Under the pieces are notes generated by a model. It had not been told where the DNA came from. It searched no databases and saw only the letters and a list, made by a program, of their open reading frames with translations. DNA of 64,000 bases from AC-51 sp036265325. Its GTDB lineage: Bacteria > Actinomycetota > UBA4738 > HRBIN12. Every line of letters starts with the position of its first letter. Position 1 is the first letter of the stretch. Of the stretch, positions 32,900 through 40,962 are shown piece after piece. The stretch covers positions 1-64,000 of the forward strand of contig DATAPH010000088.1 in assembly GCA_036265325.1 (NCBI GenBank). The letters are read 5' to 3'. The translations under genes were made by a program, and so were the position numbers.

Positions 32900-34279
32900 T
32901 TAAGCCTTGGCTAAGGCGGACGGATAGCGCACCTCGACGAGGGTCCCGCCACCGTCTGCGGTATCGATGGTGAGGGTGCCGCCGTCGCCCTCGGCGAGCT
33001 CGCGAACGATCGCGAGCCCGAGGCCGGAGCCGCCCGCCGGCGCGCCGGGCGCCCGGTAGAAGCGCTCCGTCGCCCGCGCCCGAACGTCCCCGGGCATCCC
33101 CAGGCCGTGATCGCGGACGGCGATCCATGCATGGCCGTTGCGCGTGCCCGTGGAAACCTCGACCGGACCCGGCGCGTATGCCGCCGCGTTGTCGAGCACC
33201 GTGTCGATGAGTTGCGCGACGTCGTTCGCATGAACCATCGCCTCCGCGGGCTCGCCGGCAACGCGGACGTCATCGGCCCGTCGCCGCTCGACCGCGTCGC
33301 GCGCAAGCACAGACAGATCGCAGCGCTCGGCCGCGCCGTGCTGATCGCCGGCCGCCATCGCGAGCAGGCGCGTCACGAGCACCGACAGCCGGTCGACCTC
33401 GGCTTCGGCGGCGACCAGCTCGGCGCGCACGGCGTCGTCGCGTTCGTCGGCGATCGCGCCCTCCAGGCGCAACTTCATGCCGGTGAGCGGCGTCCGCAGC
33501 TGGTGCGACGCGTTGGCGACGAATGCCTCCTGCGCTTCCGCGCTCTGTTGCACGCGATCGGCCATCGCGTCGAACGACGTCGCGAGCTGTGTCACCTCCG
33601 TCGGACCGTTCACCGCCCCGACGCGGACCGACAGATCGGGCGAACCGAATCGCTGAGCCGCGTCGGCGAGTCGCCGCAACGGCCGCGACAGTGACGAAGA
33701 CATCGCGACGGCGAGGACGAGTCCGGCGAGCAACCCGCCGGCACCGATCGCGAGCACGCCGAACGTGACCCGCCGCACGTTCTCGTTGACCGCCGCCATG
33801 GACTGCGTGATCCGCACCGCGCCGACCACCGTCGGCTGCGCGCCGGGACGTTCGTCCACGATCGGCACCGCCGTCGCCATGATGTCGGTCCCGAGGTCCT
33901 GACTGAAGCGGATCACCGATGTCGGCGCGTCGGCCAGCGCCGCACCGATCTCCGGACGCCCCGAGGTTGCGTACGGCTGGCCGGTCGCCGGTCCGAGCGA
34001 GTCTGCGACCAGCGCGCCGGTGTGATCCACGACGATCACGCGGCCTGCAACCTGCGATGCCGCGTCGCGCACGATGCCACGCAGCGTCGACGCGCTGCCC
34101 GGGCGAAGATTCTCAGCGCCGACGTCTTGCGCGATCGTCGTCGCGCGGATGACGTTCTCGCGCTCGAACTCGGCCCGCGCACGCCGGTCGAGCGTCAGCG
34201 CGAGCGGGATCATCAACGCGGCGATCGTGATGATCGAGACGTAGGCGAAGGCGATCACGAGCCGGCTGCGGACCGTCAT
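32900..34279 (-). CDS. Two-component sensor histidine kinase
   Basis: A 459-residue membrane kinase with a first helix at ~7-27, an extracytoplasmic sensing region (~28-160) with no recognised fold, a second helix (~170-192) and HAMP. HisKA has the phosphorylated His in VANASHQLRTPLTGMK, and HATPase_c has N-box DTVLDNAAAYAPG, GLGMPG and GLGLAIVREL. AGGAGG precedes the ATG. It follows its response regulator gene by 9 nt, the usual order for OmpR-type pairs. Confidence 0.93.
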   Translation of the reverse strand: MTVRSRLVIAFAYVSIITIAALMIPLALTLDRRARAEFERENVIRATTIAQDVGAENLRPGSASTLRGIVRDAASQVAGRVIVVDHTGALVADSLGPATGQPYATSGRPEIGAALADAPTSVIRFSQDLGTDIMATAVPIVDERPGAQPTVVGAVRITQSMAAVNENVRRVTFGVLAIGAGGLLAGLVLAVAMSSSLSRPLRRLADAAQRFGSPDLSVRVGAVNGPTEVTQLATSFDAMADRVQQSAEAQEAFVANASHQLRTPLTGMKLRLEGAIADERDDAVRAELVAAEAEVDRLSVLVTRLLAMAAGDQHGAAERCDLSVLARDAVERRRADDVRVAGEPAEAMVHANDVAQLIDTVLDNAAAYAPGPVEVSTGTRNGHAWIAVRDHGLGMPGDVRARATERFYRAPGAPAGGSGLGLAIVRELAEGDGGTLTIDTADGGGTLVEVRYPSALAKA

Positions 34280-34288
34280 CGCGACCTC

Positions 34289-34981
34289 CTACCCCAGTGA
34301 TCTCGGATCGGTGAACCGGAACCCGACGCCGCGGATCGTCGTGATGTAGCGCGGATGCGCGGGGTCGTCGTCGAGCTTCTTGCGGAGCCAGGCGATATGG
34401 ACGTCGAGGGTCTTCGTCGAGCCGAACCAGTGCGGATCCCAGACCTCGTCCATTATGTCCTCGCGCCGAACGACCGTGCCCGCGCGCGACATCAGCAGCG
34501 CCAACAGATCGAATTCGCGCGCCGCGAGTGTCACCGGCGTGCCGCCCTTGGTGAGCGTGCGCGCATCGAGGTCGAGCCGGAGATCCGCGATCTCGAGGAC
34601 GTGCCGGACCGACACCCGGCCCGTTCGGCGAAGGATCGCGCGGATCCGCGCGACCAGCTCGCCTGCCGAGAACGGCTTCACGATGTAGTCGTCCGCGCCG
34701 AGCTCCAGGCCGACGATGCGGTCGGCATCGGCGCCTCGTGCCGTCAACAGCAGGATCGGGACGTCCGACGCCGTCCGAAGTTCACGGCACAGGTCGCGGC
34801 CGTCGCCGTCGGGAAGCATGACGTCGAGCACGATCGCGTCGGGCGGAACACCCTCGACGGCGTCTCGAGCGTCGGCGACCGTCCCGACCGCGGTCGCCTC
34901 GAACCCTTCACGCTCGAGATGGGCGACCAGCGGCTCGGCGATGCCGGGCTCGTCCTCCACGACGAGGATGCGGGTTCCCAT
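34289..34981 (-). CDS. OmpR/PhoB-family response regulator
   Basis: A 230-residue regulator. The receiver domain has VVEDEPG, the phospho-acceptor in VLDVMLPDGDG (~residue 51), LLLTARG and the Lys in IVKPFS. The C-terminal winged helix (~135-228) shows LTLAAREFDLLALLMSRAG-like text and DVHIAWLRKKLDDDP...TIRGVGFRF. The start is MGTRILVVEDEPG; a longer reading would enter the tRNA fragment. Partner of the kinase encoded next. Confidence 0.94.
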   Translation of the reverse strand: MGTRILVVEDEPGIAEPLVAHLEREGFEATAVGTVADARDAVEGVPPDAIVLDVMLPDGDGRDLCRELRTASDVPILLLTARGADADRIVGLELGADDYIVKPFSAGELVARIRAILRRTGRVSVRHVLEIADLRLDLDARTLTKGGTPVTLAAREFDLLALLMSRAGTVVRREDIMDEVWDPHWFGSTKTLDVHIAWLRKKLDDDPAHPRYITTIRGVGFRFTDPRSLG

Positions 34982-35051
34982 GCAACCAGCGTCCGCGATG
35001 AACCTGGGAACTCCACCAGACGACGGTCCCGCGACGAGCAGGACCTTGGGC

Positions 35052-35069
35052 CCGGCTGGAATCAGCCGG
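35052..35069 (-). terminator. Hairpin downstream of the tRNA-Arg fragment
   Basis: CCGGCTG-GAAT-CAGCCGG is a perfect 7-bp inverted repeat. It lies 31 nt past the 3' end of the tRNA-Arg fragment, where the terminator of the original uninterrupted tRNA gene would have been. It may instead be an operator for the response regulator gene. Confidence 0.45.
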
Positions 35070-35100
35070 AGCGACCAAACTTCTTGCGCGGCAGTATGTT

Positions 35101-35146
35101 GCGCGCCGGGAGGGAGTCGAACCCCCAACCTTCTGATCAGTAGTCA
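35101..35146 (-). repeat. Truncated copy of the tRNA-Arg 3' half (att-like direct repeat)
   Basis: 46 bp matching 36999-37044 with one mismatch (position 35139 A against 37037 C, an anticodon base). It covers the anticodon loop, variable loop, T arm and acceptor 3' strand plus one base. No 5' half adjoins it, so it is not a functional tRNA. It is the expected left boundary of an element integrated into the tRNA gene. Confidence 0.85.
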
Positions 35147-35443
35147 CGCGCGCTTGAACGCTAAGACCAGTAGGCATCCACGCGCGAGGAGGGCGAGCGG
35201 GACGGGAATAGTTATCCGCTGTGGACACGACGAAACCTGGGGCTGAAATCCCTGGCACCGACCGCCCTCTCGCTTCCCTAAGCATCCAGGGACTACATCG
35301 CCCGCAGGGACGAGTCTTGCGTCTGTACCGCCTTCTCACGCCCGCTTACCTCCCGTCCGAGCGAGTGCCAGGATCGGGCAGGCAGCCTGCCAGGAGGTCA
35401 GAGTCCGCACGGCGCGAGGGTTTCCAGTACAACGTCTGCGAGG
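35147..35443. other. Non-coding part of the tRNA-flanked segment
   Basis: About 300 bases with no credible gene and a somewhat lower GC content than neighbouring coding DNA (~62% in two lines counted). The longest open reading (from 35221) has no recognisable protein features. It contains a 15-bp palindrome near the exporter stop. Confidence 0.5.
35377..35391. terminator. Palindrome downstream of the DHA2-type MFS gene
   Basis: GGCAGGC-A-GCCTGCC, a 7-1-7 palindrome 52 nt past the exporter stop. Possible terminator, but the one-base loop also fits a protein-binding site. Confidence 0.35.
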
Positions 35444-36841
35444 TTAGACGTCTAGCGCGTGCTGAGCCCGTTGGGTGGGCAAGAAGAGGGCCGCTCCGAG
35501 CCCGACGATCCCGATGATCGCGAGAACGATCATCGAGGCGGCGTAGGACCGGTTCGTGAGGCTGGAAACGAGGATGGTGCCGGCGACCGCGGTGCCGAGC
35601 GACGAACCCAGGTTGGAGATGCAGCGCGATAGGCCGGAGATCTCGCCTTGTTGTTCTTCGGGGAACGCGGATTGCACGACGTTGACCGAAGGGGTCAGCA
35701 TCACGCCGACGCCGAGGCCGATGAACAGGAGGCCGGGCGCGAACGCCCAGGCGCTCGGCGAGCCCCTCACGAGGGCAAGCAGGACGACGACCCCGGCGAT
35801 CGTGGTGGTAAAACCGGCCAGGATGAGCGTCCGCTGCGCGTACTTCTTGGCGAGCCGTTCGGCCGCGAGTGACGACAGCAAGATCCCTCCGGTGGCGGCG
35901 GTGAAGATCACGCCCGTTTGTATGGCGTTGTAGCCCCTGACGACCTGCAGATACGCGGAGACGACGAAGGCGGTGCCCATCAGCAAGAGCCACTGCACAT
36001 TTTGGGTGACGAGGCCGAAGTTCGACGTGTGGTTGCGGAACAGTCCAGTAGACAGCAAGGGCTCCTCGTGTCGGCGTTCGCGGGCCCGGATGTGGAGGAA
36101 GAACATGGCGAGGACGACGGCGCCGACCGCCACCAGGATCGCCATGAGCGCGAGGTCGTTGTCGGCGGCGAGGACCCCCGTCACGACCAGGATGAGGCCG
36201 GCGCCGGACAGGATCGCGCCGAGCGTATCGAAGGGCCGGGTCGGGTCCGGCTCGATCGGATCGACGATGTCGCGGCTCAGCCAGAGGATCACGCCGACGA
36301 TCAATGCTTGGAAGACGAACGCGGCGCGCCAACTGATGGCGGTGGTGATGAGCCCGCCGATCAACGGTCCGGCGGCGGCGCCGACGCCGCCCATCCCGGT
36401 GATGATCCCGAAGGCCCGGGCCCGCGACGTGACGTCTCTGAACAGCACCGTGGTAAGGATGTAGACGGGCGGTATCAGCAACGCGGTACCGACCCCTTCG
36501 AAGATCGAGTTGCCGAGGATCAGGACGCCGAGTCCGGGAGAGACCGCGCTCATGAGCGCGCCGATCCCGTAAACGAGCAGGCCGATGGTGAAGCAGCGCT
36601 TGCGGCCCCATCGGTCGGTGAGCTTGCCGCCGGGAATCATGAGCGCGGCCATCACCAGCAAGAACAGGGTGATCGCGATCTGGACGCCTTGCACGGTCGT
36701 ATGGAGATCCGTGCTGATGTCGGTGATCATGACGTTCATGTTCGAGCCGGCGAAGCTGCAGATGAACTGCGCAAGCGCGAGCGGAACGAGGATCTTCCGC
36801 AACGCACCCGAGGGCCGTCCGACGCTGACAGCTTCACCCAT
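35444..36841 (-). CDS. MFS exporter, DHA2 (14-helix) drug:proton antiporter type
   Basis: A 465-residue transporter with about 14 hydrophobic helices, of the EmrB/QacA class. GKLTDRWGRKRCFTIGLLVYGIGA is motif A and GVGAAAGPLIGGLITTAISWRAAFVFQ motif C of drug exporters. GEISGLSRCISNLGSSLGTAVAGTI is conserved in the C-half. GGGGGAAG precedes the ATG, so unlike many neighbours it has a normal leader. It is the only gene between the tRNA-Arg gene and its truncated copy. Substrate unknown; resistance is a reasonable guess. Confidence 0.85.
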   Translation of the reverse strand: MGEAVSVGRPSGALRKILVPLALAQFICSFAGSNMNVMITDISTDLHTTVQGVQIAITLFLLVMAALMIPGGKLTDRWGRKRCFTIGLLVYGIGALMSAVSPGLGVLILGNSIFEGVGTALLIPPVYILTTVLFRDVTSRARAFGIITGMGGVGAAAGPLIGGLITTAISWRAAFVFQALIVGVILWLSRDIVDPIEPDPTRPFDTLGAILSGAGLILVVTGVLAADNDLALMAILVAVGAVVLAMFFLHIRARERRHEEPLLSTGLFRNHTSNFGLVTQNVQWLLLMGTAFVVSAYLQVVRGYNAIQTGVIFTAATGGILLSSLAAERLAKKYAQRTLILAGFTTTIAGVVVLLALVRGSPSAWAFAPGLLFIGLGVGVMLTPSVNVVQSAFPEEQQGEISGLSRCISNLGSSLGTAVAGTILVSSLTNRSYAASMIVLAIIGIVGLGAALFLPTQRAQHALDV

Positions 36842-36998
36842 GCTTCCCCCTACCGATCCGCGGTCCCATATCTACTAGCCGAGCGCTTGAGCGTCGAGTG
36901 AAGGATGCCTCGGATCTGAGCGCGACGCGATGAGCCTCGAAGCCCCGCCAGCTTCTCCGAGCGGTAGGACGCAATCCCGGTCATCGTTTCCGCTGGTA

Positions 36999-37044
36999 GC
37001 GCGCCGGGAGGGAGTCGAACCCCCAACCTTCTGATCCGTAGTCA
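36999..37044 (-). repeat. tRNA-Arg 3' half, right-hand copy of the direct repeat
   Basis: The part of the intact tRNA-Arg gene repeated at 35101-35146 (45 of 46 bp identical). Homology stops abruptly in the 5' side of the anticodon stem, as at integrase attachment sites in tRNA genes. Confidence 0.85.
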
Positions 37045-37072
37045 GATGCTCTATCCATTGAGCTACCGGCGC
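37000..37072 (-). tRNA. tRNA-Arg(ACG)
   Basis: A 73-nt tRNA on the minus strand. Acceptor GCGCCGG/CCGGCGC, D arm TAGCTCAATGGATAGAGCA, anticodon loop CTACGGA (anticodon ACG, A34 to be deaminated by TadA), T loop GTTCGACTC, discriminator G, CCA not encoded. Its 3' half is duplicated 1.9 kb downstream. Confidence 0.96.
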
Positions 37073-37132
37073 GGGACGGTCATCGTACCGTGCGGCGGCG
37101 CGGTGGCGGTCCGGGCGGCCCACAACGTCTGC

Positions 37133-37138
37133 CAGGAT
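37133..37138 (+). promoter_or_regulatory. -10-like CAGGAT for the SagB-like gene
   Basis: CAGGAT ends 8 nt before the ATG; no Shine-Dalgarno is present. Confidence 0.3.
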
Positions 37139-37146
37139 GGTCGGCC

Positions 37147-38613
37147 ATGGCGACGGACGCGTCGGTCGAAACCGCGAGCCAAACGCTGCACCGCCTGACC
37201 TCGTACGTCGCGTATGACGCCGAGGATCCCGATCGCATCTGGGCGCCTCCGGTCGATGACCCTCGGGTGGTTGCCGATCTGGTGGTCAACGACACCGACA
37301 GGCTGCCGTGGTTCTACAAGCGGTACGACGAAGACCTCCCGAGGCTCGCCCTGCCGCGCGATCTTCCGACCACGACGGCGTCGACGGTCGCCGTCTTGGC
37401 GGGCACGACCGCGATAGGGTCCGGCACACTCGATCTTGCGCACCTCTCGCGACTGCTTCACCTATCTGCCGGCGTTGTCCGCACGATGGTGCGTCCGTAC
37501 GCGACGTGGCTCTTCCGCGCCGCGGGCTCGGCGGGCGGACGCTTCCCGCTGGAGGTCTATGTCGCGGTGCCCAAGGGATACGACGTCCCGCAAGGCGTCC
37601 ACTGGTATCACCCCGAAGCGCACGCGCTGGTCCAGATCGGCCCGCCACCGGACGCCGGCGCGCCGACGGTCGTTGCGACCGGGGTTCCGTGGCGAACGGG
37701 GTGGCGGTATCGAGAGCGGGGATACCGACACGTCTACTGGGATGCGGGCACGATGCTGTCGCAGCTCCTCGCGGTGGCAACGTCGGCGGGGACCGAGCCG
37801 TCACTGTTCACGCGATATCCGGACGTAGCCGTCGCCTCGCTCGTCGGCGCGGACGGCACCCATGAATGGCCGGTCGCGATCGTGACCCTTGGCGGCGAGA
37901 CGCCTGCGATCGGCGCCACAGGTCCTGCCGCGGTCGGGAGTGTCGACGCGTCTCCCGTCGAGTTCCCGCTCGTGACCGCTGCGCAACGTGCGGGCGACCT
38001 CGACGCCGTCGGAGACCCCTGGCGACGGGCAAGCCCGGTTCAAACACCGATCACGGACGGACCCCCGATCGACGACGTCATCATGTCGAAAGGATCGAGC
38101 AGACTTCTCGATCGAACGAAGAGCGTCCCCCACGACCTGTTCGAGACATCGATGCTCGCGGCGATGCGGGGGATCGACGTGTCGCACACCGTCGCCGTTC
38201 ACGCCGTCGACGGCATGACGCCCGGCATCTATCGATGGCCCGCGACCGCGCCACGACGCGAAGGCGACATGCGCGACGAGCTCTACCGATTGGCGGTCGA
38301 GCAAGAGCTCGCGCAAGCGGCGGCGTTCGTCACGATCGCCACCGCGAACATCGGCGCATTGGATGACCGGAGCTATCGCGAGGCGCAGCTCTCCGCGGGC
38401 ATCGTCGAAGGACGCCTCCACCTGCTCGCGTACGCCATGGGCGCGGCCGCGTCCGGCATGACCTTCGCGGACGACCTGCTCGAGGACGTGGTCGGTGAGC
38501 CCGCCGACGGCCTTCTGCTCACGTGCGTCGGTGTGCCCGAGTACCCGTCGGCGATCGGTGGACCGCCGGGGTCGCCCACCGAGGTACGAAGGGTCGAAGC
38601 GCGGACGTCGTGA
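37147..38613 (+). CDS. Tandem SagB/ThcOx-like nitroreductase (dehydrogenase)
   Basis: A 488-residue flavin-type protein made of two nitroreductase-fold halves. Half 1 (~85-255) has LDLAHLSRLLHLSAGVVR, AGSAGGRFPLEVYVA and YRERGYRHVYWDAGTMLSQLL. Half 2 (~295-480) has SSRLLDRTKSVPHDLFETSML, YREAQLSAGIVEGRLHLLAYAMG and ASGMTFADDLLEDVVG. SagB-type enzymes oxidise azolines to azoles in RiPP maturation, but many homologues have no RiPP link. No YcaO cyclodehydratase or evident precursor peptide is in the window. Coupled to a methyltransferase gene (GTGA overlap). Confidence 0.75.
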   Translation: MATDASVETASQTLHRLTSYVAYDAEDPDRIWAPPVDDPRVVADLVVNDTDRLPWFYKRYDEDLPRLALPRDLPTTTASTVAVLAGTTAIGSGTLDLAHLSRLLHLSAGVVRTMVRPYATWLFRAAGSAGGRFPLEVYVAVPKGYDVPQGVHWYHPEAHALVQIGPPPDAGAPTVVATGVPWRTGWRYRERGYRHVYWDAGTMLSQLLAVATSAGTEPSLFTRYPDVAVASLVGADGTHEWPVAIVTLGGETPAIGATGPAAVGSVDASPVEFPLVTAAQRAGDLDAVGDPWRRASPVQTPITDGPPIDDVIMSKGSSRLLDRTKSVPHDLFETSMLAAMRGIDVSHTVAVHAVDGMTPGIYRWPATAPRREGDMRDELYRLAVEQELAQAAAFVTIATANIGALDDRSYREAQLSAGIVEGRLHLLAYAMGAAASGMTFADDLLEDVVGEPADGLLLTCVGVPEYPSAIGGPPGSPTEVRRVEARTS

Positions 38614-39401
38614 CCTCAGCGGACCACCTGATCGACGAAGCGGTCAACGCGGCCTTCCAGGGCTGGGACTTCTCGTGGCTCACGGGTCGGAGCGACGATC
38701 CGAAGACGCCCTGGCGGTACGGTCAGCTCGTGGCCGAGGCGCTCACGAGGTCTACACGCGCCCTCGATATCGATACGGGCGGCGGCGAGGCGCTCGCCGC
38801 ACTGGCGCCGTTCGCCTGTTCAGTCATCGCGACGGAGGGGTACACACCGAACATCGCCGTGGCCCACGCGAACCTACTACCCGTCGGTGTTCCGCTGATC
38901 GGCGTCGAGTCGGCGCCGGACAACATCGGCCAGGAACGGGCCACACCGAGCGACACCGCGAGTCATCTGCCCTTCCGCGACGGCGCTTTCGACCTCGTCG
39001 TGAACCGCCACTCCTCCTATTGGCCCAGCGAGGTAGCGCGCGTGCTCGGCGTCGGCGGGACGTACCTGACGCAGCAGCGCAGCGGAGGAGACGACGAGCT
39101 ACTTCGGACGTTCGGGCGCGCGACCCACCGAGGCGCTGATTTCGATCTCGCGTTCGCCGTCAGGCAGCTCCGAGACGTCGGCTTCGACATCGTCCGCGCC
39201 GAAGAGTCCGATGGCACCGTTCGATTCTTCGACGTCGGCGCGGTCGTGTACTACCTGCGAGCGATCCCGTGGATCGTGCCCAACTTCGACGTCGAGGCCG
39301 ACCGCGAGACGCTCCTTCGCATCCACGACACCATCAAGGCCGACGGATGGTTCGGCGTCGCGAGCTACCGCTTCCTGATCGAGGCGCGGACGATGCGGTG
39401 A
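38610..39401 (+). CDS. SAM-dependent class I methyltransferase
   Basis: A 263-residue protein. TRALDIDTGGGEALAALAP is the SAM-binding motif I, PFRDGAFDLVVNRHSSYWPSEVARVLGVGGTYLTQQR covers motifs II-III of a Methyltransf_11-type fold, and the C-terminal half adds an RFFDVGAVVYYLRAIPW cap. The GTG start overlaps the SagB-like stop, so the two act in one transcript and perhaps on one substrate. Substrate unknown. Confidence 0.8.
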   Translation: MTSADHLIDEAVNAAFQGWDFSWLTGRSDDPKTPWRYGQLVAEALTRSTRALDIDTGGGEALAALAPFACSVIATEGYTPNIAVAHANLLPVGVPLIGVESAPDNIGQERATPSDTASHLPFRDGAFDLVVNRHSSYWPSEVARVLGVGGTYLTQQRSGGDDELLRTFGRATHRGADFDLAFAVRQLRDVGFDIVRAEESDGTVRFFDVGAVVYYLRAIPWIVPNFDVEADRETLLRIHDTIKADGWFGVASYRFLIEARTMR

Positions 39402-39409
39402 CCCGGTCG

Positions 39410-39415
39410 TAGGGT
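39410..39415 (+). promoter_or_regulatory. -10-like TAGGGT for bcp
   Basis: TAGGGT ends 6 nt before the ATG. Confidence 0.4.
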
Positions 39416-39421
39416 GCATGC

Positions 39422-39889
39422 ATGACCACCAAACTGCAGCCGGGCGACGCCGCGCCGTCCTTCGCTCTCATCGATCAGCACGGCACGACGGTCAAGCTCG
39501 ACGACTACCGAGGCCGCAAGCTTCTCGTCTACTTCTACCCCGAGGCCGACACGCCCGGATGCACGAAACAATCGTGCGATCTGCGCGACCACCGGCAGGA
39601 GTTCACGAAACTCGGCGTCGACGTCGTCGGCATCTCGCCCGACGAGCCGGACAAGCAACTCGCCTTCGACGAGAAGTACAGACTCGGATTCCCGCTGCTA
39701 GCGGACACCGACCACGAGGTCGCCACCGCATGGGGCACGTGGGGCGAGAAGACCAACTACGGCAAGACCTACATGGGCATCACGCGCTCGTCGTTCCTCG
39801 TCGATGAAAACGGGAACATCGAGCAGGCGTGGTACCGCGTCAAGCCCGAGAACACGGTTCCGAAGGCGCAGCAAGCGCTGGCGGCCTAG
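39422..39889 (+). CDS. bcp: Thioredoxin-dependent thiol peroxidase (Bcp/PrxQ)
   Basis: A 155-residue peroxiredoxin that reduces hydrogen peroxide and organic peroxides. YFYPEADTPGCTKQSCDLRD holds the peroxidatic Cys (TPGCT) and, five residues on, the resolving Cys of the PrxQ class. GKTYMGITRSSFLVDENGNI is the conserved C-terminal part. Cytosolic; no signal peptide. Confidence 0.93.
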   Translation: MTTKLQPGDAAPSFALIDQHGTTVKLDDYRGRKLLVYFYPEADTPGCTKQSCDLRDHRQEFTKLGVDVVGISPDEPDKQLAFDEKYRLGFPLLADTDHEVATAWGTWGEKTNYGKTYMGITRSSFLVDENGNIEQAWYRVKPENTVPKAQQALAA

Positions 39890-40031
39890 ACCTGCGCCGC
39901 TACGAGAACTCGTTGAACAGCTGCCTTCGCGCAGCGAAGGCGCTGCAACGTGCGCGACGCAAGACCGCCATCAGACCGCAACCCGGGAAGGGTTCCGTCG
40001 GCCGTGTGTCGCCGTCTACGCTCGCGACGCG

Positions 40032-40427
40032 ATGCGAGGGGCGTTCTTTCAAGCGCGATTCGAGCCACCTTCCACCGCAAACGCGCTCAAGCCGTATCGC
40101 GGAACGCGCGAGCTCGAGGGACACGCGCGCGAAGATGCGGCACATCTCGCCGCGATCCTGGGACTGATCTCGGTCATGGCATTGGCGGCGTCGTTCATCT
40201 GGGCGCACCACTGGGGACCCCTCGCGTACACCATCGTCGGGATTTGGGGCATCACGACCGCGGCCACGCTCGTGCTCGCCTTGCTGGCTCGCCGCCCCGG
40301 CACACCGGCGCGCTGGCTGACCATCGTGGCGCTGGCGTGCGTCTCGGTGTCCGTGCTCGCCGTCGTGTTCACCGGTGCGGCGTTCGCAGCCGGCTACGAC
40401 CCGACGGGACTCTGCGGCGGCGGCTAG
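40032..40427 (+). CDS. Small integral membrane protein
   Basis: A 131-residue protein with a ~38-residue polar N-terminus (RELEGHAREDAAHLAA) and three membrane segments (ILGLISVMALAASFIWAH; AYTIVGIWGITTAATLVLALLA; WLTIVALACVSVSVLAVVFTGAAFA). The tail is short and Gly-rich. No family recognised. The ATG is the first after the bcp stop in this frame giving a balanced protein; no good ribosome-binding site is seen, so the start is uncertain. Confidence 0.5.
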   Translation: MRGAFFQARFEPPSTANALKPYRGTRELEGHAREDAAHLAAILGLISVMALAASFIWAHHWGPLAYTIVGIWGITTAATLVLALLARRPGTPARWLTIVALACVSVSVLAVVFTGAAFAAGYDPTGLCGGG

Positions 40428-40430
40428 GGT
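40425..40430 (+). promoter_or_regulatory. -10-like TAGGGT for the AHSA1 gene
   Basis: TAGGGT overlaps the stop of the preceding membrane-protein gene and ends 8 nt before the ATG. Confidence 0.4.
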
Positions 40431-40438
40431 GGGATCCG

Positions 40439-40933
40439 ATGGAGACGGCACAACGAGACTTCGAGATCATCAAACACGTCGACGCGCCGATCGACGACGT
40501 GTTCCGGGCATTCACGGACGCCGACGCACTCGCGGCGTGGTGGGGACCCGAGGGCTTCAACGTCACCGATGTGACGTCCGACGCTCGACCCGGCGGCGAG
40601 TTTCGTCTCGTCATGGCCGGCCCCGACGGGGTGGGCCAGCCCGTCGCAGGCAGATATCAAGAGGTGTCGCCGCCGTCCCACCTCGTCGCCGAGATCTCGG
40701 CCGGCGCCCCGGATGGGTCGACGCTCGTGACCGCCGTTCTGACCTTCCACCTGGCGCCGGTGAACGCGGGAACCGAGATCCGTCTGTCAGCGCATGGAAC
40801 GGCCTTCACGTCCGAGGCCCGCGGCATGCTCGACGGGATGCAGGAGGGCTGGACGTCCAGCCTCATCTGTCTCGAGCGGTTCCTCGAAGAGTCGCACGGT
40901 TCAACCCTCAAAGCCCGACACGAAACCGCCTGA
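40439..40933 (+). CDS. SRPBCC/AHSA1 domain protein
   Basis: A 164-residue helix-grip protein of the Activator-of-Hsp90 homology 1 group. The opening IIKHVDAPIDDVFRAFTDADALAAWWGPEGFNV and the closing MLDGMQEGWTSSLICLERFLEE are diagnostic. Members bind hydrophobic ligands; the bacterial ones mostly have no assigned role. Start ATG follows TAGGGT by 8 nt. Confidence 0.88.
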   Translation: METAQRDFEIIKHVDAPIDDVFRAFTDADALAAWWGPEGFNVTDVTSDARPGGEFRLVMAGPDGVGQPVAGRYQEVSPPSHLVAEISAGAPDGSTLVTAVLTFHLAPVNAGTEIRLSAHGTAFTSEARGMLDGMQEGWTSSLICLERFLEESHGSTLKARHETA

Positions 40934-40950
40934 CTCCCGAACCGCTGTCC

Positions 40951-40956
40951 TAGGCT
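40951..40956 (+). promoter_or_regulatory. -10-like TAGGCT in front of the Nudix remnant
   Basis: TAGGCT ends 6 nt before the GTG at 40963. The promoter geometry is intact although the gene is not. Confidence 0.35.
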
Positions 40957-40962
40957 GGCGCC

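Larger units (their letters stand above)
35101..37044. mobile_element. Putative mini-island at tRNA-Arg carrying one MFS exporter gene
   Basis: A 1.85-kb segment (35147-36998) is bracketed by direct repeats of the tRNA-Arg 3' half, the geometry left by tyrosine-recombinase integration at a tRNA gene. The intact tRNA is on one side and the partial copy on the other. The only gene inside is an MFS exporter; no integrase, excisionase or mobilisation gene is seen, so this is a deletion derivative or an element moved in trans. Confidence 0.55.

Noticed and set aside
35100..35190. A second complete tRNA-Arg gene
   Set aside because: Only the 3' half matches; the upstream sequence cannot form acceptor or D arms, and the anticodon base is changed.
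35221..35517. 98-codon open frame in the tRNA-flanked segment
   Set aside because: No Shine-Dalgarno, low-complexity basic translation, and it runs antisense into the end of the exporter gene.
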